Shown here one piece after another: positions 47,040 through 57,929 of a stretch of DNA of 64,000 bases (positions are counted from its first letter, which is position 1; every line of letters starts with the position of its first letter). Under the pieces are notes generated by a model, which was not told where the DNA came from, made no database searches, and worked only from the letters and a program-made list of their open reading frames with translations. The position numbers and the translations under genes were made by a program. Source of the DNA: Ceratothoa steindachneri (lineage: Eukaryota > Arthropoda > Malacostraca > Isopoda > Cymothoidae); assembly GCA_963969495.1 (NCBI GenBank), contig OZ018326.1, positions 5,514,669 to 5,578,668 on the forward strand, in the 5' to 3' direction.

Positions 47040-47290
47040 AGATTTGCGCATTCCACTCTACCTCTTATCCTTTTTTAAAATTACTGGAAACGTGTCAGAT
47101 TCGAACATAATCAGCGATCTTATATAGAAACCTCTTTTTTTTTCAATGCAGCTCTCTGATTCGGGTTAGCAACATCATATATAACTTTGAACGGTGTGTT
47201 CCCAATTTTTCTATGACTAGATTTATTATAAGCCCTTGCAAATTCATCTAACACGTCGATGTATTTCCATGTATTATCTGAAAAGTCTTT
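47040..47290 (-). pseudogene. Polinton/Maverick-like integrase C-terminal fragment (second copy)
   Basis: The minus strand reads NTWKYIDVLDEFARAYNKSS and then GNTPFKVIYDV, the end of the rve integrase core (the ...YNxxxHxxIGxxPxxV block) in Polinton-type integrases. It ends in a basic region (AALKKKRGFYIRS). It is a diverged duplicate of 48890-49151, about 1.86 kb away in the same orientation. The upstream two-thirds of the core, with the catalytic D,D,E, is not present here. Confidence 0.6.
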
Positions 47291-47689
47291 CCTCTATTAT
47301 TGGTTTCGAATGGGTTCTTATATCTCTACAGATGTGGGGGGTGGGGTGAGGTTTGGAATATATGGCAACAAACAAATAATGGGGGAGGATGGGGTCAATT
47401 AGAAACAGAAGGGGAGTGAAGAGGGGACGGGTTTTGGAAGTTTTGGGTGAAAAATATAAAGCGATCTTTGACTCCTTGCCTCATTAACCCATCCAAATGA
47501 TTTTCCAAGTATTTTCTCTCGCAAAAAACTGTAGATGCTAGATATGTTAAATATAGTCTAGACATTTGTCATCTTTTGGATTAATCTTCCGATATCTACT
47601 AATGTCAAATGTGTCGCAGACTGTGGTAACCATCGCTCGAAAAAATGTCAGTAAAATGTTCAAACAAAGATATACATCTCATCACCTCA

Positions 47690-48094
47690 TTAAACTTTCT
47701 TAATTATTTTCAAGTATATACTAAATGTGGAATGAAATAAAAAAAATACCGAAGGGAAGAAAGGGGAGAGGGTAACTGGCACAAACCAGTATGGGAGGGG
47801 TAGATTCAGGTTGGAGGGCATGTGTTTGCGTGTGTACGTGTTTGAATGTACTCTTGACGGCGTGCGTTTGTGTAGACTCAGATTAAATGAATGTGATGTT
47901 CTGGATAACTTTATGTTTAGTGAGATTCCATTCATCAACTGCTTATGTTGCGAGAAGAAATCGCCATGTAGTTTTCCATATACATCAATTAGTTTTTTAT
48001 TCGATCTGCTATATTTCTTTTGTATACCTTCTTTACTAGAGTAATATCCTGCAGTGGAAAAAAATGTAGATTTTTCTTCTTCAGTATAGTTCAA
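47690..48094 (-). pseudogene. F54H12.2-like (Polinton capsid-associated) protein fragment
   Basis: The N-terminal part of a 134-codon open stretch contains STAGYYSSKEGIQKKYSRSN and YGKLHGDFFSQHKQLMNGIS followed by LNIKLSRTSHSFNL. This is the (Y/L)G(R/K)LH.D.F.Q...L.NG....KL.RS pattern I associate with F54H12.2-like proteins, found beside Polinton/adintovirus-type elements and thought to be virion proteins. The C-terminal third drifts into low-complexity sequence. Upstream, 48296-48081 probably holds an earlier part in a shifted frame. It is a broken relic of an endogenous element. Confidence 0.5.
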
Positions 48095-48321
48095 CAGTGT
48101 CTCTAAATAGGTACGATAAGCATTTACTGGAAAATTCTTCTGAGAGAAGAAATAATAGATATTCTTTCGTTTTCACATTGAGCGATAAACGTAATGTGAT
48201 CATTAATACATAGTCAGTAGACATTTTCCGTTGCGTTTTGTCAGATTGAAACATTAAATCTTGAGATGATAATTTATGTCTCATTTTCAGATTCATTTTC
48301 TCTATGAGTGCATTTTTATTT

Positions 48322-48534
48322 TTATAATACCCGGCGTCTATTCATATCTCTTGCTAATATAATATTTGATGCACAATTATTTACTACCATCATTTTCCGA
48401 TAGACTATGAATGCATATGTAGGCTTAATAATATTATAGATATTCCCTGTAAATTGAAACTCACAAAGCCCTACTTCATAATGGCCATGCGCGGTTATAA
48501 TGGATTTTTGCAATTCAATTCTATATTCAGACAT
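48322..48534 (-). pseudogene. Penton-like minor capsid protein fragment, Polinton-type
   Basis: Begins MSEYRIELQKSIITAHGHYE and VGLCEFQFTGNIYNI. The layout of a short strand, then (W/Y)EVGLCEIQFP..(W/Y)NI, is typical of the N-terminus of the penton-like proteins of Polinton/adintovirus elements. Only about 50 residues are readable before the frame is lost. Its position upstream of the F54H12.2-like fragment on the same strand fits one decayed element. Confidence 0.45.
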
Positions 48535-48889
48535 CGTATTCCTAGAGTAAATATCCAGGGAAGATGAGGAATGAAGCCGAACATAAAAACTGACACTCCA
48601 TCTTCACAACTGATAAAAACCTTCCTCATCTCTTACCTTTATAAAATTTCACGAAAGCATGTATTCAAGGTTGAGGGATGATATCACATGCCTTGACGTA
48701 TGAGTTAAAAGATTTGGGGTACCCTCGCTATTTTACTAAATATCACTTGTTTTATCCTGCCCTTTTGCTTTAACTATCCTAACCACTATATATTTCCTAC
48801 AGGAGTCAAACTTTACTTTCTGTAGTTCTTCTTCATAAACCTCATCTTCAATATGTTCTCCATTTAAATCTTCAATATATTACAGGTCT

Positions 48890-49151
48890 AATACATTTGA
48901 AGTCCTGTTCATCTTGTAGATTTCATCACTCCACCTAACCTCATATACTTTTTAAAAATTACTGGAAGCGAGTGAGATTTAAACATACTCCCCGATCTTA
49001 TATAGAAACATTTTTGTTTTAATTCAGCTATATGATTCGGTATATCAAAATCATGTATAACTTTGAACGGTGTGTTCTCAATCATTGTATGTCTAGAATT
49101 ATTATAAACATTTGCAAAATCATCTAACAGATCGATGTATTTCCCTGTATT
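48890..49151 (-). pseudogene. Polinton/Maverick-like integrase C-terminal fragment (first copy)
   Basis: The minus strand reads NTGKYIDLLDDFANVYNNSR and IENTPFKVIHDFDIPNHI, the same block as 47040-47290, then a basic tail. The reading is cut exactly at 49151/49152, where a TG-beginning LTR starts, so the rest of the integrase was separated by that insertion. The 350 bases between 48535 and 48890 hold no further recognisable gene. Confidence 0.6.
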
Positions 49152-49354
49152 TGTTGACGTGTTTTTGTACCCCTTCTTCTGGCCTTGTAACTATGGCTAT
49201 GATACCAATGACCCTCCGTCGGTAGATGGGGCACAAAGTCAAGGTGATCAGGCAGTCGTCGCAACGGAATCCTTCTTAGTGAAAAAGGACTGCCTGTAGT
49301 TTGGTATAAGGTGCAATGTGACGTTAAAGGATAAATGATTCTTGAATTGGGACA
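49152..49354 (-). repeat. LTR-B, 3' long terminal repeat
   Basis: On the plus strand it begins TGTTGACGTG and ends GGGACA, i.e. TGTCCC...CAACA on the minus strand. The purine-rich CCAAAAGGGGA lies immediately before it on the minus strand, as expected for a polypurine tract. The ~200-base sequence recurs at 62311-62510 with about 85-90% identity by eye (shared CTTCTTCTGG, CCAATGACCCTCCGTCGGTA, GCGCAACGGAATCCTTCTT-type words). Confidence 0.7.
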
Positions 49355-49379
49355 TCCCCTTTTGGAAATGGTCGCTTTG

Positions 49380-50290
49380 AGGGCTATTTTTAGATAATCT
49401 CCATGCCCTAGTTTTGTGCTTTTTAGATAACTAAGATCGAGGATTTCGAACCTGTTTCGACCGAAGTATTTCATTATTCAATAGGCTCCATCCCATCTGG
49501 GATATCGTTTCGCATTAGTGATTGGGGGTACCATGCTTTCTTTAGTATAACAGCTATCCCTAAGAAGATCGCACGTAGAAGTGAAGTCCCTTGGCGTTGT
49601 TGTGCTCGATTTGGGGATTCTGTTGGTTTAGTTCCCTTCGAACAAGATAAAAAACTTTAAGCACGCTCTATTCATTCATTTGCGACGACTGTGTTGTAGG
49701 ATCGTGCCCGTTGTCACGGTTCAAAGCGACCTTCGAGTCAATTATATCATATGGGAGGCGTTTGTTATAGTGAAATAATAAAAAGTGGGGTGTATCTCTA
49801 ATTGCTACATGATACGTGCCATTGATAGCAGTCTGGGCGAGCGCTAAACATTCATCCCAATGGGGTGAGATTTCTACTATTGCCGTTCTACTAACCCATT
49901 TGAGGCGGGAGAGTGGGGGACTATATGCGCTTTGGTTATATGGCACAACAAACAGATTTCTTCCATTTATTTTGAAGTAAAGTTGGCAGCGTTGTCGGAG
50001 ATCAGTACTTCGGGTGCTCTGTGAGTTTTGATGTTGCGATCTTTGACAGCTTTGGCAACTGTTTCAGCTGTTTGGTCAGAAATCGGTACCAATTTATTAT
50101 AGCAAGTAAACTGATCGGTAACTACTAATATATATTTATGGTTACTTGGTGTCTTCATAGTAGGTCCTACAAGATCCATGCTGGTCCTTTTTCATGGCTG
50201 TTGTGGAAGTGGATATCTGTGCATATACGTTGTTTTGGGATGACTCGTAGTAGCGGTTCCGAAAAGTACTCTTTTTAACTTTTAATAATT
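49380..50290 (-). pseudogene. LTR-B integrase, decayed
   Basis: The minus strand reads MDLVGPTMKTPSNHKYILVV (50179, first catalytic Asp) then TDQFTCYNKLVPISDQTAET, APEVLISDNAANFTSK (second Asp), then after a frame break LFVVPYNQSAY and WDECLALAQTAINGTYH and RDTPHFLLFHYNKRLPYDII (49810-49740). The NGLxER segment with the catalytic Glu is disrupted. The C-terminal (GPY/F-like) domain is seen as AKRYPRWDGAY, stop, then KYFGRNRFEILDLS at about 49475-49430. Several stops. Gypsy-type integrase. The LTR follows ~75 bases after the last readable residues. Confidence 0.8.
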
Positions 50291-50829
50291 TGGGGTCTCT
50301 AAGTTCAACGAAAACATCGGCAAAGCCTTTGATCTATATAAAGAAACGAAATAATATAATTGTGAGAAAATTTAGCAAACCTCTAGAAGACGGAAGATTG
50401 TATAATCCAATCGAGGAAAAAGAATTTGCGTAATTCATCCGGGAAAAGAGACCTTAAACAAATAACCATACCTAAAACTAGTTGATGAGGCCAAACAACA
50501 AAACTAAAGTTTAAATGTTGTTATATATAAAATAATACATTTATTAAAGAGATTATATATACTAAATACATATTTAGAAGATCAGTTTTTGCAAACTAAA
50601 TTGAATCAAATCCTAAGTAATCATGAACTAAAGATATAAAAGAGAAATAAAAAAAAACATCGACAAACACGGAATTGTCATGTACTGAAGGTGGAAAAGG
50701 TCATAGGACACAAAAACGTAAAAATGGTTCGAAGTGAACGAAGCTCTAAACAGAAGTCCCATAGCATTAATATTTTCTGAGGTCACAAAGAGGGGAGTGA
50801 CCCCACCACAGAGAAACAAAGCAGGAAAC
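50291..50829. other. AT-rich stretch between LTR-B integrase and the LINE
   Basis: No readable protein. RNase H and RT of LTR-B would be expected upstream of its integrase on the minus strand, but nothing is recognisable. Confidence 0.4.
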
Positions 50830-53690
50830 GGAAGAGCGTAGGGAGTCCTACAGTCCGGGACTCTCTCAAGGTTCTTCTGTTTTATGCGAGGTCTATCAGA
50901 AACAAGTTTCTTGAAATTCGTGGCCTCGTAGCAACAGAAGAACCTGAGATGGTACATATAACGGTGTCGTAGATAAAAACCTCAAGCCGAGACTTTGAAG
51001 GTGAATTCAAGATTCCCGGTTACCAGCTCTTCCTGAAAGATATGCCAGAGAGAGAGGGTGGCAGTGTGATGTTGTATGTCAAGGATACTTTCAACTCGAC
51101 GGATTGCAACATCGTATCCGACCATGAACTACTAGGTGTTGACCTAGAGATAGGTCCTGCCAAATACAGGAACCTGTTGCTTTATAGACCTCTTGCCCAA
51201 CTCGTTGAAAAGGATAGAGATCTGTCCCAGCTACAAGGAGAACTTGTCGAAGACAGAATATGTATCGTCATGGGGGATTTCAACACACAAGTTGTCTGGG
51301 AAACCAGAGAACCCTGTGGCGAGAACGCACTACTGCTGGAGTTTGCGAAAAACGAGTTAATGACTCAATGGGTGAAAGAGCCAACGAGAGGAGACAATAT
51401 CCTCGACTTGGTTTTCACCCCTGCGGATGACATCGTTGAGGACCTCTCTGTTGGCTAAGAGCTCGGTGGCATTGACCACCGACTAATTAGAATTGTAGTC
51501 AAAGTCCCGAAGGCAGAGCCTGCAACTAGTAAATCGAGGAAACTTGATTTGAGAAGAGCAGACTTTGCAGGTCTACGCACTGGACTGACTGACGCGAGGC
51601 TGTTGAAGACTCGCGGAACAGTTTCAAAACCACATTCCTGAGTCTTCAATCGCGTTTCATCCCTCTGAAATGCCCTCATCGGTCTTCTGTTCAACTTAAG
51701 TGGTTTAATCGCAAAATCGGCCAACTGCTTAGGGAGAAGATAAATGTGTACCGGCAATCGAAGATCTCAGGTAACTTTGACGAATACCGAAGGCTAGCCA
51801 GGAGAGTGAAGTCCAGCATAAGGGCGGCTAAGCGGTCTGATGAACTCCGAGTGGCTAGACTCTGTAAAGAGAATCCCAAGGAGTTCTTTGGATATGTAAA
51901 CAGCCGTAAACCAATCCTTCGAACGATTGGCCCTTTAAGGAATAAGGAGGGGACATTAAAGCACTCAGATGCAGAAAATGCTAACCTCCTCAACGACTAC
52001 TTCTCTTTAGTGTTTACTGAAGAGTGTGCTCCCATCCCTCAGCCGACGGATTCCTACTCGGGGGAAAAGCTGGAGGATTTAGACTTCACTGAAGGAGAAA
52101 TAAAAAGGAAGATCAGTGAACTAATGACGAATAAGTCACCTGGCCCGGATGGGTTTCTACCTAAAGTGTTGAAAAAGTACGCGATCAAGTGTCACGACAC
52201 CTGAGCGCAATCTCCAACATGTCAATTCAGACCGAATGCATTTCTAGAGAATGGCGTGAAGCGGAGGTGACTCTTATCTTCAAGAAAAGAGACCGTAGCC
52301 AACCGTCGAACTACCGACCTACCAGGCGGACTTCGATAGTCGGTAACTCATGGAAAGCATGATGGTGGACAAAATGACGTCGCATTTAGAGTCGCAGCTG
52401 CTACTGAGGAGTTGCCAGCACGGCTTCCGAAGGCAACGGTCATTCCTGACGAACCTTGTGGAATTCTTCCACTTCGTGTTCAGTGAGCACGATCGGGACA
52501 AGGCGGTCGATGTGGTCTACTTAAACTTTCAGAAATCCTTTGATGAGGTACCACACCGCCGCCTTCTCCGGAATTTCGAGCGCTGGGCATAGCCGGAAAA
52601 GTAGCCGGCTGGATCGACAACTGGCTAAGTGGCAGACGGCAACGGGTGATGGTGAATAGACAGGCTTCTGAGTGGGTGCCCGTTACTAGCAGTGTGCCTC
52701 AAAGTTCTGACCTAGGACTACCACTATTCATCATCTACGTAAACGACAGGGACGGTGACATTGTTGCCAAGATTCCTAAATTTGCCGACGATACCAAGCT
52801 TGGTATGAACGTTGCAAAGGATGGAAATACTGCCCGCCTGCAAGATGATCTTCGAAAGATTGGGGAGTGGTCTGATACGTGGCAAATGCCTTTCAACCTA
52901 TACAAATGCAAGGTGATGCATATCGGCCACCTAAATCCTCAATCACCCTATACCCTTAAGGGCACTGCTCTTGAATCCACCGACACTGAGAAGGACTTGG
53001 GTGTAACTATCACGAGTGACCTCAAGTTCTCGAAACAGTGTATTGAGGTGGAGAAGAAAGCCCAAAGGATGTTAGGCTACATAAAGCGCCAGTTTGGATA
53101 CCGTAACAAGGAGATAGTACTTTGTCTGTACAACTCCCTCGTTCGGCCGCACCTGGAGTATGCCGTACAATTTTGGAGTCCTTCTTTTCGAAAGGATATC
53201 GCAAGGTTGAAACGCGTACAAGCCAAGGCAACTAAGCTGATTCCCTTTATCCGACATAAAAGTTATGAGGATAGACTAAGGGAATTAGATCTGTTCTCGC
53301 TGGAAACCCGTAGACTGCGTGGTCAGCTCATCGAAGTTTTCAAAATACTTCGAGGGTTCGACAATGTTGACTACCGGGATATTTTCACACTCAGTGAGAA
53401 CAGAACGCTCAATCACGGCTTCAAACTTGAACTGAAGCGTTACCACCGCAATCTGTGTGGAAATTTTGTCACTTACAGTATCTGCAGTAAGTGGAACGCA
53501 CTTGCAATGGAAGTTGTCAACATTGAATCTGTTGATCAGTTCAAGTCAAGACTAGACAAAGTCTTGAAAAGTGGCCGTTTAGGGACACAAAACAATTGAG
53601 CAGCCACGTGCCCGCTCGATTTCTAGTCCAAAGGTACCCTCTTTGAATGGACCGTGAAGTCTCCTAGGGTACTTCCTTTCCTTGATAATG
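50830..53690 (+). mobile_element. CR1-type LINE, 5'-truncated, ORF2 broken
   Basis: Endonuclease: VLLFYARSIRNKFLEIRGLV (about 50872), EREGGSVMLYVKDTF, VMGDFNTQ, ending about 51456, with an in-frame stop near 50970 where a Trp codon is normal. Linker: KSSIRAAKRSDELRVARLCK and FFGYVNSRK (51746-52204). RT: NKSPGPDG, then after frame breaks GFRRQRS and VVYLNFQKSFDEVPH (first catalytic Asp replaced by Asn), SSVPQSSDLGLPLFIIYVND and KFADDTKLGMNV (active site FADD intact). Thumb: NSLVRPHLEYAVQFWSPSFR. The last 317 codons (52646-53599) are open. A ~90-base 3' UTR follows. No ORF1 seen. It interrupts LTR-B. Confidence 0.92.
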
Positions 53691-54790
53691 AACAAATTTT
53701 GCGAGGATCAAATGAGTCAAAGTCACTAAAATGTGGACTCAAGGACAAAAGAAGTCGACTAATAATGGGAGTCACAGTAAACACGTTGGTAAAATAAAAC
53801 ATGTTAAAATTAACATATAAAAGGCAATTATAAGAGAATGAACCAACTAACACAACAACAAAGGAAACGATGATATAAAATATGATATGAGTGTGAAATA
53901 ATGATTATCCGTAATTGTGATCATGGGAATCGTAAAAAACTAAGATAACCTTTGTGTAGAAAGAACGAATAATCACGGATAATGGTAGCAAGATAAGATA
54001 GTAACGGGAGATTAACTTGGGTAGAATATGAATTTTGATTCCAGCAAGGCAAACAGACAAGAAGAGGAATGAAAGAGTCCGTGCTTAGGCAGGGAGCTTT
54101 TTAAAATAGAAAACGAATCATCTGTGAAAGTTTAGCTAATGATTCGACGAACATAAAATCTCTTTAAAGGTGACGAGAGACTAATGCAAGGGATAATTTA
54201 GAAAAGAATAACTGATAGAAACCTATCGAACCTTCCTTGCAGTAACGGAATATAATTGAATTCTAAACAATGAAGACAATGGAAGAGAAATGTATTACGT
54301 AAGAAAGATTACTTAGTCTAGCCAATACTATGAAAAAGTGGAACACAAGTAAATAGTAAACAGTCAAAATCATCTAATTTTTCGGGCAAAAATAATTTCT
54401 TTCATACGATGGTACAAATCTCTTGTGTATAGGAACAAGTGCCAACCATTCACGGACAGGAATGTCATTAAACATTGATCGAATGGGGTGTAATTTTGAA
54501 TCATTTAGGGATTAATAGTTATGGTTGGAAACATTCAAACCACTGTTTACACTATCGAATAGTGCATCCTTTTCATGGATTTCGGCGTATCTTGTCTCTG
54601 AATTAGACTGTTCTTCGGCCATCACCGGCATTGAGAAAAAGAAATATTTTGAAAGAGAACCGCTTTTGTTGGCCCCTAACATATTTAAATTTCAAGAAGG
54701 AGCATTTATTTGTCTGTCCTTTTTTAAACTAGAAATATTTGGAGCAACCTTTATTTGCTATCCCCCCTTAAACTAAGGATTCTCGGGGGG
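53691..54790. other. No recognised gene; probable decayed LTR-B pol
   Basis: AT-rich with no readable RT or RNase H on the minus strand, although that is where they would lie if LTR-B is one element. Either decayed beyond recognition or deleted. Confidence 0.35.
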
Positions 54791-55559
54791 ATCATATCTG
54801 GTTCTCCAAGGAAGTTTCTAGTCTGGTCGCAGAGCTCACCCTCTGACCATTAATTAACTCAATCATACGTGATCTGCTATTAAACTGCTCACCAAGAATT
54901 GACCCATCATCGCTATGACCGATTCTCTCTGCGATAAATAGTCCTCTGTTTATGTATACCCTTTCTATAACATATAACTTAACTTCAGGTTCAGTATTTA
55001 TTCTATTTACTCCATTAATTTTCCCACTGTAACACACTTTCTTGTGGCTGTATTTCTACATTTTCAGAGACACACAATTCTACTCGGTTTTTAGTTTCCC
55101 CTGTCAGCTCTATTGGTACTTGCACCAAACTACCAGCTAAATTATTTTTAAACACAGAATCTACTTTGGAACGGCTCGTCACGTGACCATAACTTTCTAT
55201 ACTGTATTTCCTCTGTGATTGAACTCATGGACTCTATTTTGTCCCATAGACTCATTTTGACTCGTCGATGGCTCTCTTAGTCCGTCGTTTATACAGCAAA
55301 GTGATGGCTCTCGTAGCCCATCATCCAACACATTCTTCTCGTTTAGTCGCCGCACAGGACTGTAAGTTTCATCCTTAGACATTTGCGAGAGCTCTTCATC
55401 CAGTAAACTGTCTGAACGGGCAGTACTCAACTCGGGTGACTCTGCCCCATCAAATGGATCTATTGGTGCATCCTCCTTTTCGGGGTTAGATTCACTTGAC
55501 TCGCGTAAACATTTTGCTTGACCATTGCTCTCGGTCAACACGTGTATTTCTTCTACCTC
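54791..55559 (-). pseudogene. LTR-B pol linker region, unassigned
   Basis: Two open stretches on the minus strand (55541-55197, 114 codons, acidic with a twice-occurring DGLREPS motif; 55037-54792, 81 codons, with GLFIAERIGHSDDGSI) lie between the protease and where RT should begin. I recognise no domain. The position suggests the protease-RT linker of LTR-B. Confidence 0.4.
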
Positions 55560-55900
55560 GAATTCGCTTACCGGCTGGGTATATTTCCCCAGCTATTTGG
55601 TTCATAAATTACATCCCTAATAAAGAATCTGTTGAAAACGCAACCCTATTATCTCCAATTTGAACTAGGATTGGGTGTGCATCATCATCCACACATAAAT
55701 AGATTTCTACTTAACCAAAAGTAAGAATTTCGCTTCCTTTCACCTCGGGCAATCTCACACGAGATTTGGTAATATGATACCTGCCCTGCAAGGAAACCAA
55801 GTTAGCAATTTATTCACAAAAGCTTGATTTACTAACAACTTGCCGCTCTGCTATCTAACATAGCGGTAGCCGGCAATTGCCTTCCTCTCCCTCTTACTAC
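55560..55900 (-). pseudogene. LTR-B aspartic protease, decayed
   Basis: The minus strand at about 55895-55855 reads RQLPATAMLDSRAASC followed by stops. This is the retroviral-type protease active site LDSGAAS with Gly changed to Arg. It continues with LVSLQGRYHITKSRVRLPEV and further strands (EIYLCVDDDAHPILVQIGDN) consistent with a pepsin-like single-domain protease. Lies between the gag zinc knuckles and the pol linker, as in Gypsy elements. Confidence 0.65.
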
Positions 55901-56099
55901 TGGTTCTTGTAATAGGTTCATTTGTACTAGCATAATGTGAAGGGATCTACTTAATAATGAGGGGTTCCTTCGTCTGGCCTCTCAACCACCCGGTAAAGCT
56001 CAGGATACACCAATTCTTCTTCATAAGTAGTGGGCATTCGTCTCGTTCGAACCCAACTACACAAATATTCTTGGTACTCGATCCTAGAAATCTATTTCC

Positions 56100-56400
56100 T
56101 GTTCGATCGGTACGGGTTAGTTATGGTGGTTTCGATGGAAACACCAGTGCACTCCTTGGTGTTTCAGGTGCTCGGGTGTAACTTTTATATTTTGGGGTTT
56201 CGCCTCTCTTGTGGCCGTCCTCACGGCATACAGACCAGCATGGGGGATTTCTACATTCAGCAGCATAGTGTCCTTTGACCTCAAAATTATGACACCAAGG
56301 GCTTTCTCTGCAATGTATCATCCTGTGTCCATCTCGATCACAGTTAAAACACCTATCTAACTTGGGAGTGTTTGCACGCTTATCATTTCTAGGTGGACTA
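56100..56400 (-). pseudogene. LTR-B gag nucleocapsid with zinc knuckles
   Basis: The minus strand reads CFNCDRDGHRMIHC (an intact CX2CX4HX4C knuckle), then CHNFEVKGHYAAEC (second Cys replaced by Phe) and CWSVCREDGHKRGETPK (a third, decayed). Nucleocapsid domain that binds element RNA. The upstream gag is cut off at 56458 by the inserted Gypsy element and would continue beyond 61443. Confidence 0.75.
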
Positions 56401-56458
56401 TCCCTCTACTTATCATTTCTATAGTTCGCATTCCCCGGTTCGTTTCTGTTTTGGGTTC

Positions 56459-57543
56459 TGTCGTGGTATGACATTACATTATATCAATACCATATTATAT
56501 CTATTGGGGAAGGAACCGATAACTTCAAAGCGAACCGACAAAAGGGAAGGAACGCCACGAGTTTCGACGGGCGAAACAACTAGATAAGAGTGCAACGAGG
56601 TCAGGTATATTATGGGCAATGGCAAAGCTCAAGGTTATTTAAAGAGGCATGTACAAAAATATACTTTCATTTACATAAAAATAATGAGAGAAATGATGGG
56701 CAAAAATTACATCAGAGAATTAAAGAGGAAAATTACAGCAGATGAACGAAGGGGTGGGGGCGGGAATTGTAGTTATGAATCAGACTATGAAGTTAAAACT
56801 TAAGGTGTTACGGGACGAGACTATTTAAATGGGGGGAATTAATGCAAATGAGTTACTGGAGGGAGAGAGGGGTTGGGTTGCAGACGCTCCCGGGTGAGAC
56901 GTCAGGGTAAGACTTCACGGATGTCTTCTGCACGTGAGGCGAGGCCGCTCGAAGCTTCTGAGCGGGATGTTAAAATGATGAGGGTTCTCCAAAAAAAAGG
57001 GGGGCGGGCGGTAACGTCCGGTCCAGAGCAGTATATTTCGGCCACCCGAAAACGAGGGGCGAACGAGGAGGGCTTCGATAGGAGTTGACGAGAGAAGTCA
57101 GAAAAATCACTCGGTAGCGATCGTTAAATGGAATTACCTGACTGGCTGGAGCTAATTCCAATACACATAAATAGTTCAGCTGTCACTTTGCTTTGTTGTT
57201 AGCAACGGACTTGGAACTAGGGGAATTATCTTGGGGTCCGGGCGAGACTTCTCAATTTTGTGTCTCCTCATGGGAGTCGAGCACTATTTATGTCCTAGGC
57301 TCTCCCCGCGGGGGCGGGGGGGGTAGCGGGAAACAGCTCTGACTCTCGAATGACCTCGAATCTTCTTGCAGAGGCCATTCTAGCCTGTGTAAAGGTGAAT
57401 CGTGGTGGAGGCGGTTCGACTCTACCGCTTGTGGAAGGAGAAGGGGGGGGGGGGTAGGCTTACCAATTTAAGCCTAACAAAGCCTTCTACAGTGTATGGA
57501 AGTTCCGTTCTGAACAAGAGATTCCACTTGGAAATCCCTTACA
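56459..57543 (-). repeat. Gypsy-A 3' LTR
   Basis: Plus-strand ends TGTCGTGG...TTACA. It shares with the other LTR the ACCGATAACTTCAAAGCG block, a 63-codon compositional open stretch and the GGCGGTTCGA-type segment. It carries about 95 bases (near 56912-57010) missing from the 5' LTR. Confidence 0.92.
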
Positions 57544-57929
57544 CATCTCCCAACCGAGAGATGATGCTTTACAGAGCAGTTGTGTAGAAAAGGATCATCC
57601 CACCCGTCAAACTAATATTATCAAGGGGTCTAGGGAAGTTCTGACCTGCTACAACAGGTGTACACACACACAAAAAACGTAAATCTGAGCTCAGCGGGGA
57701 ATTTACGGACATAAGCCTTAAACAGGTCAATTCTAGAGAATTAAACTAGTACAATTTTAAACCTCACAAAAATCACAGGGGAACATTGGCGACATTTCAG
57801 TGGAATCCCCCCAGAAAAACAATTAAATGGAGGCATAAATATGTGACTAAAGACTAAACGATTTAGTGGACCAAAAAAAATCATAATTAGGAACATTAAT
57901 GAGATAATAAATATATGCAATTCACGTGG

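Noticed and set aside
53022..53257. Minus-strand frames inside the LINE
   Set aside because: Antisense of the CR1 RT thumb region.
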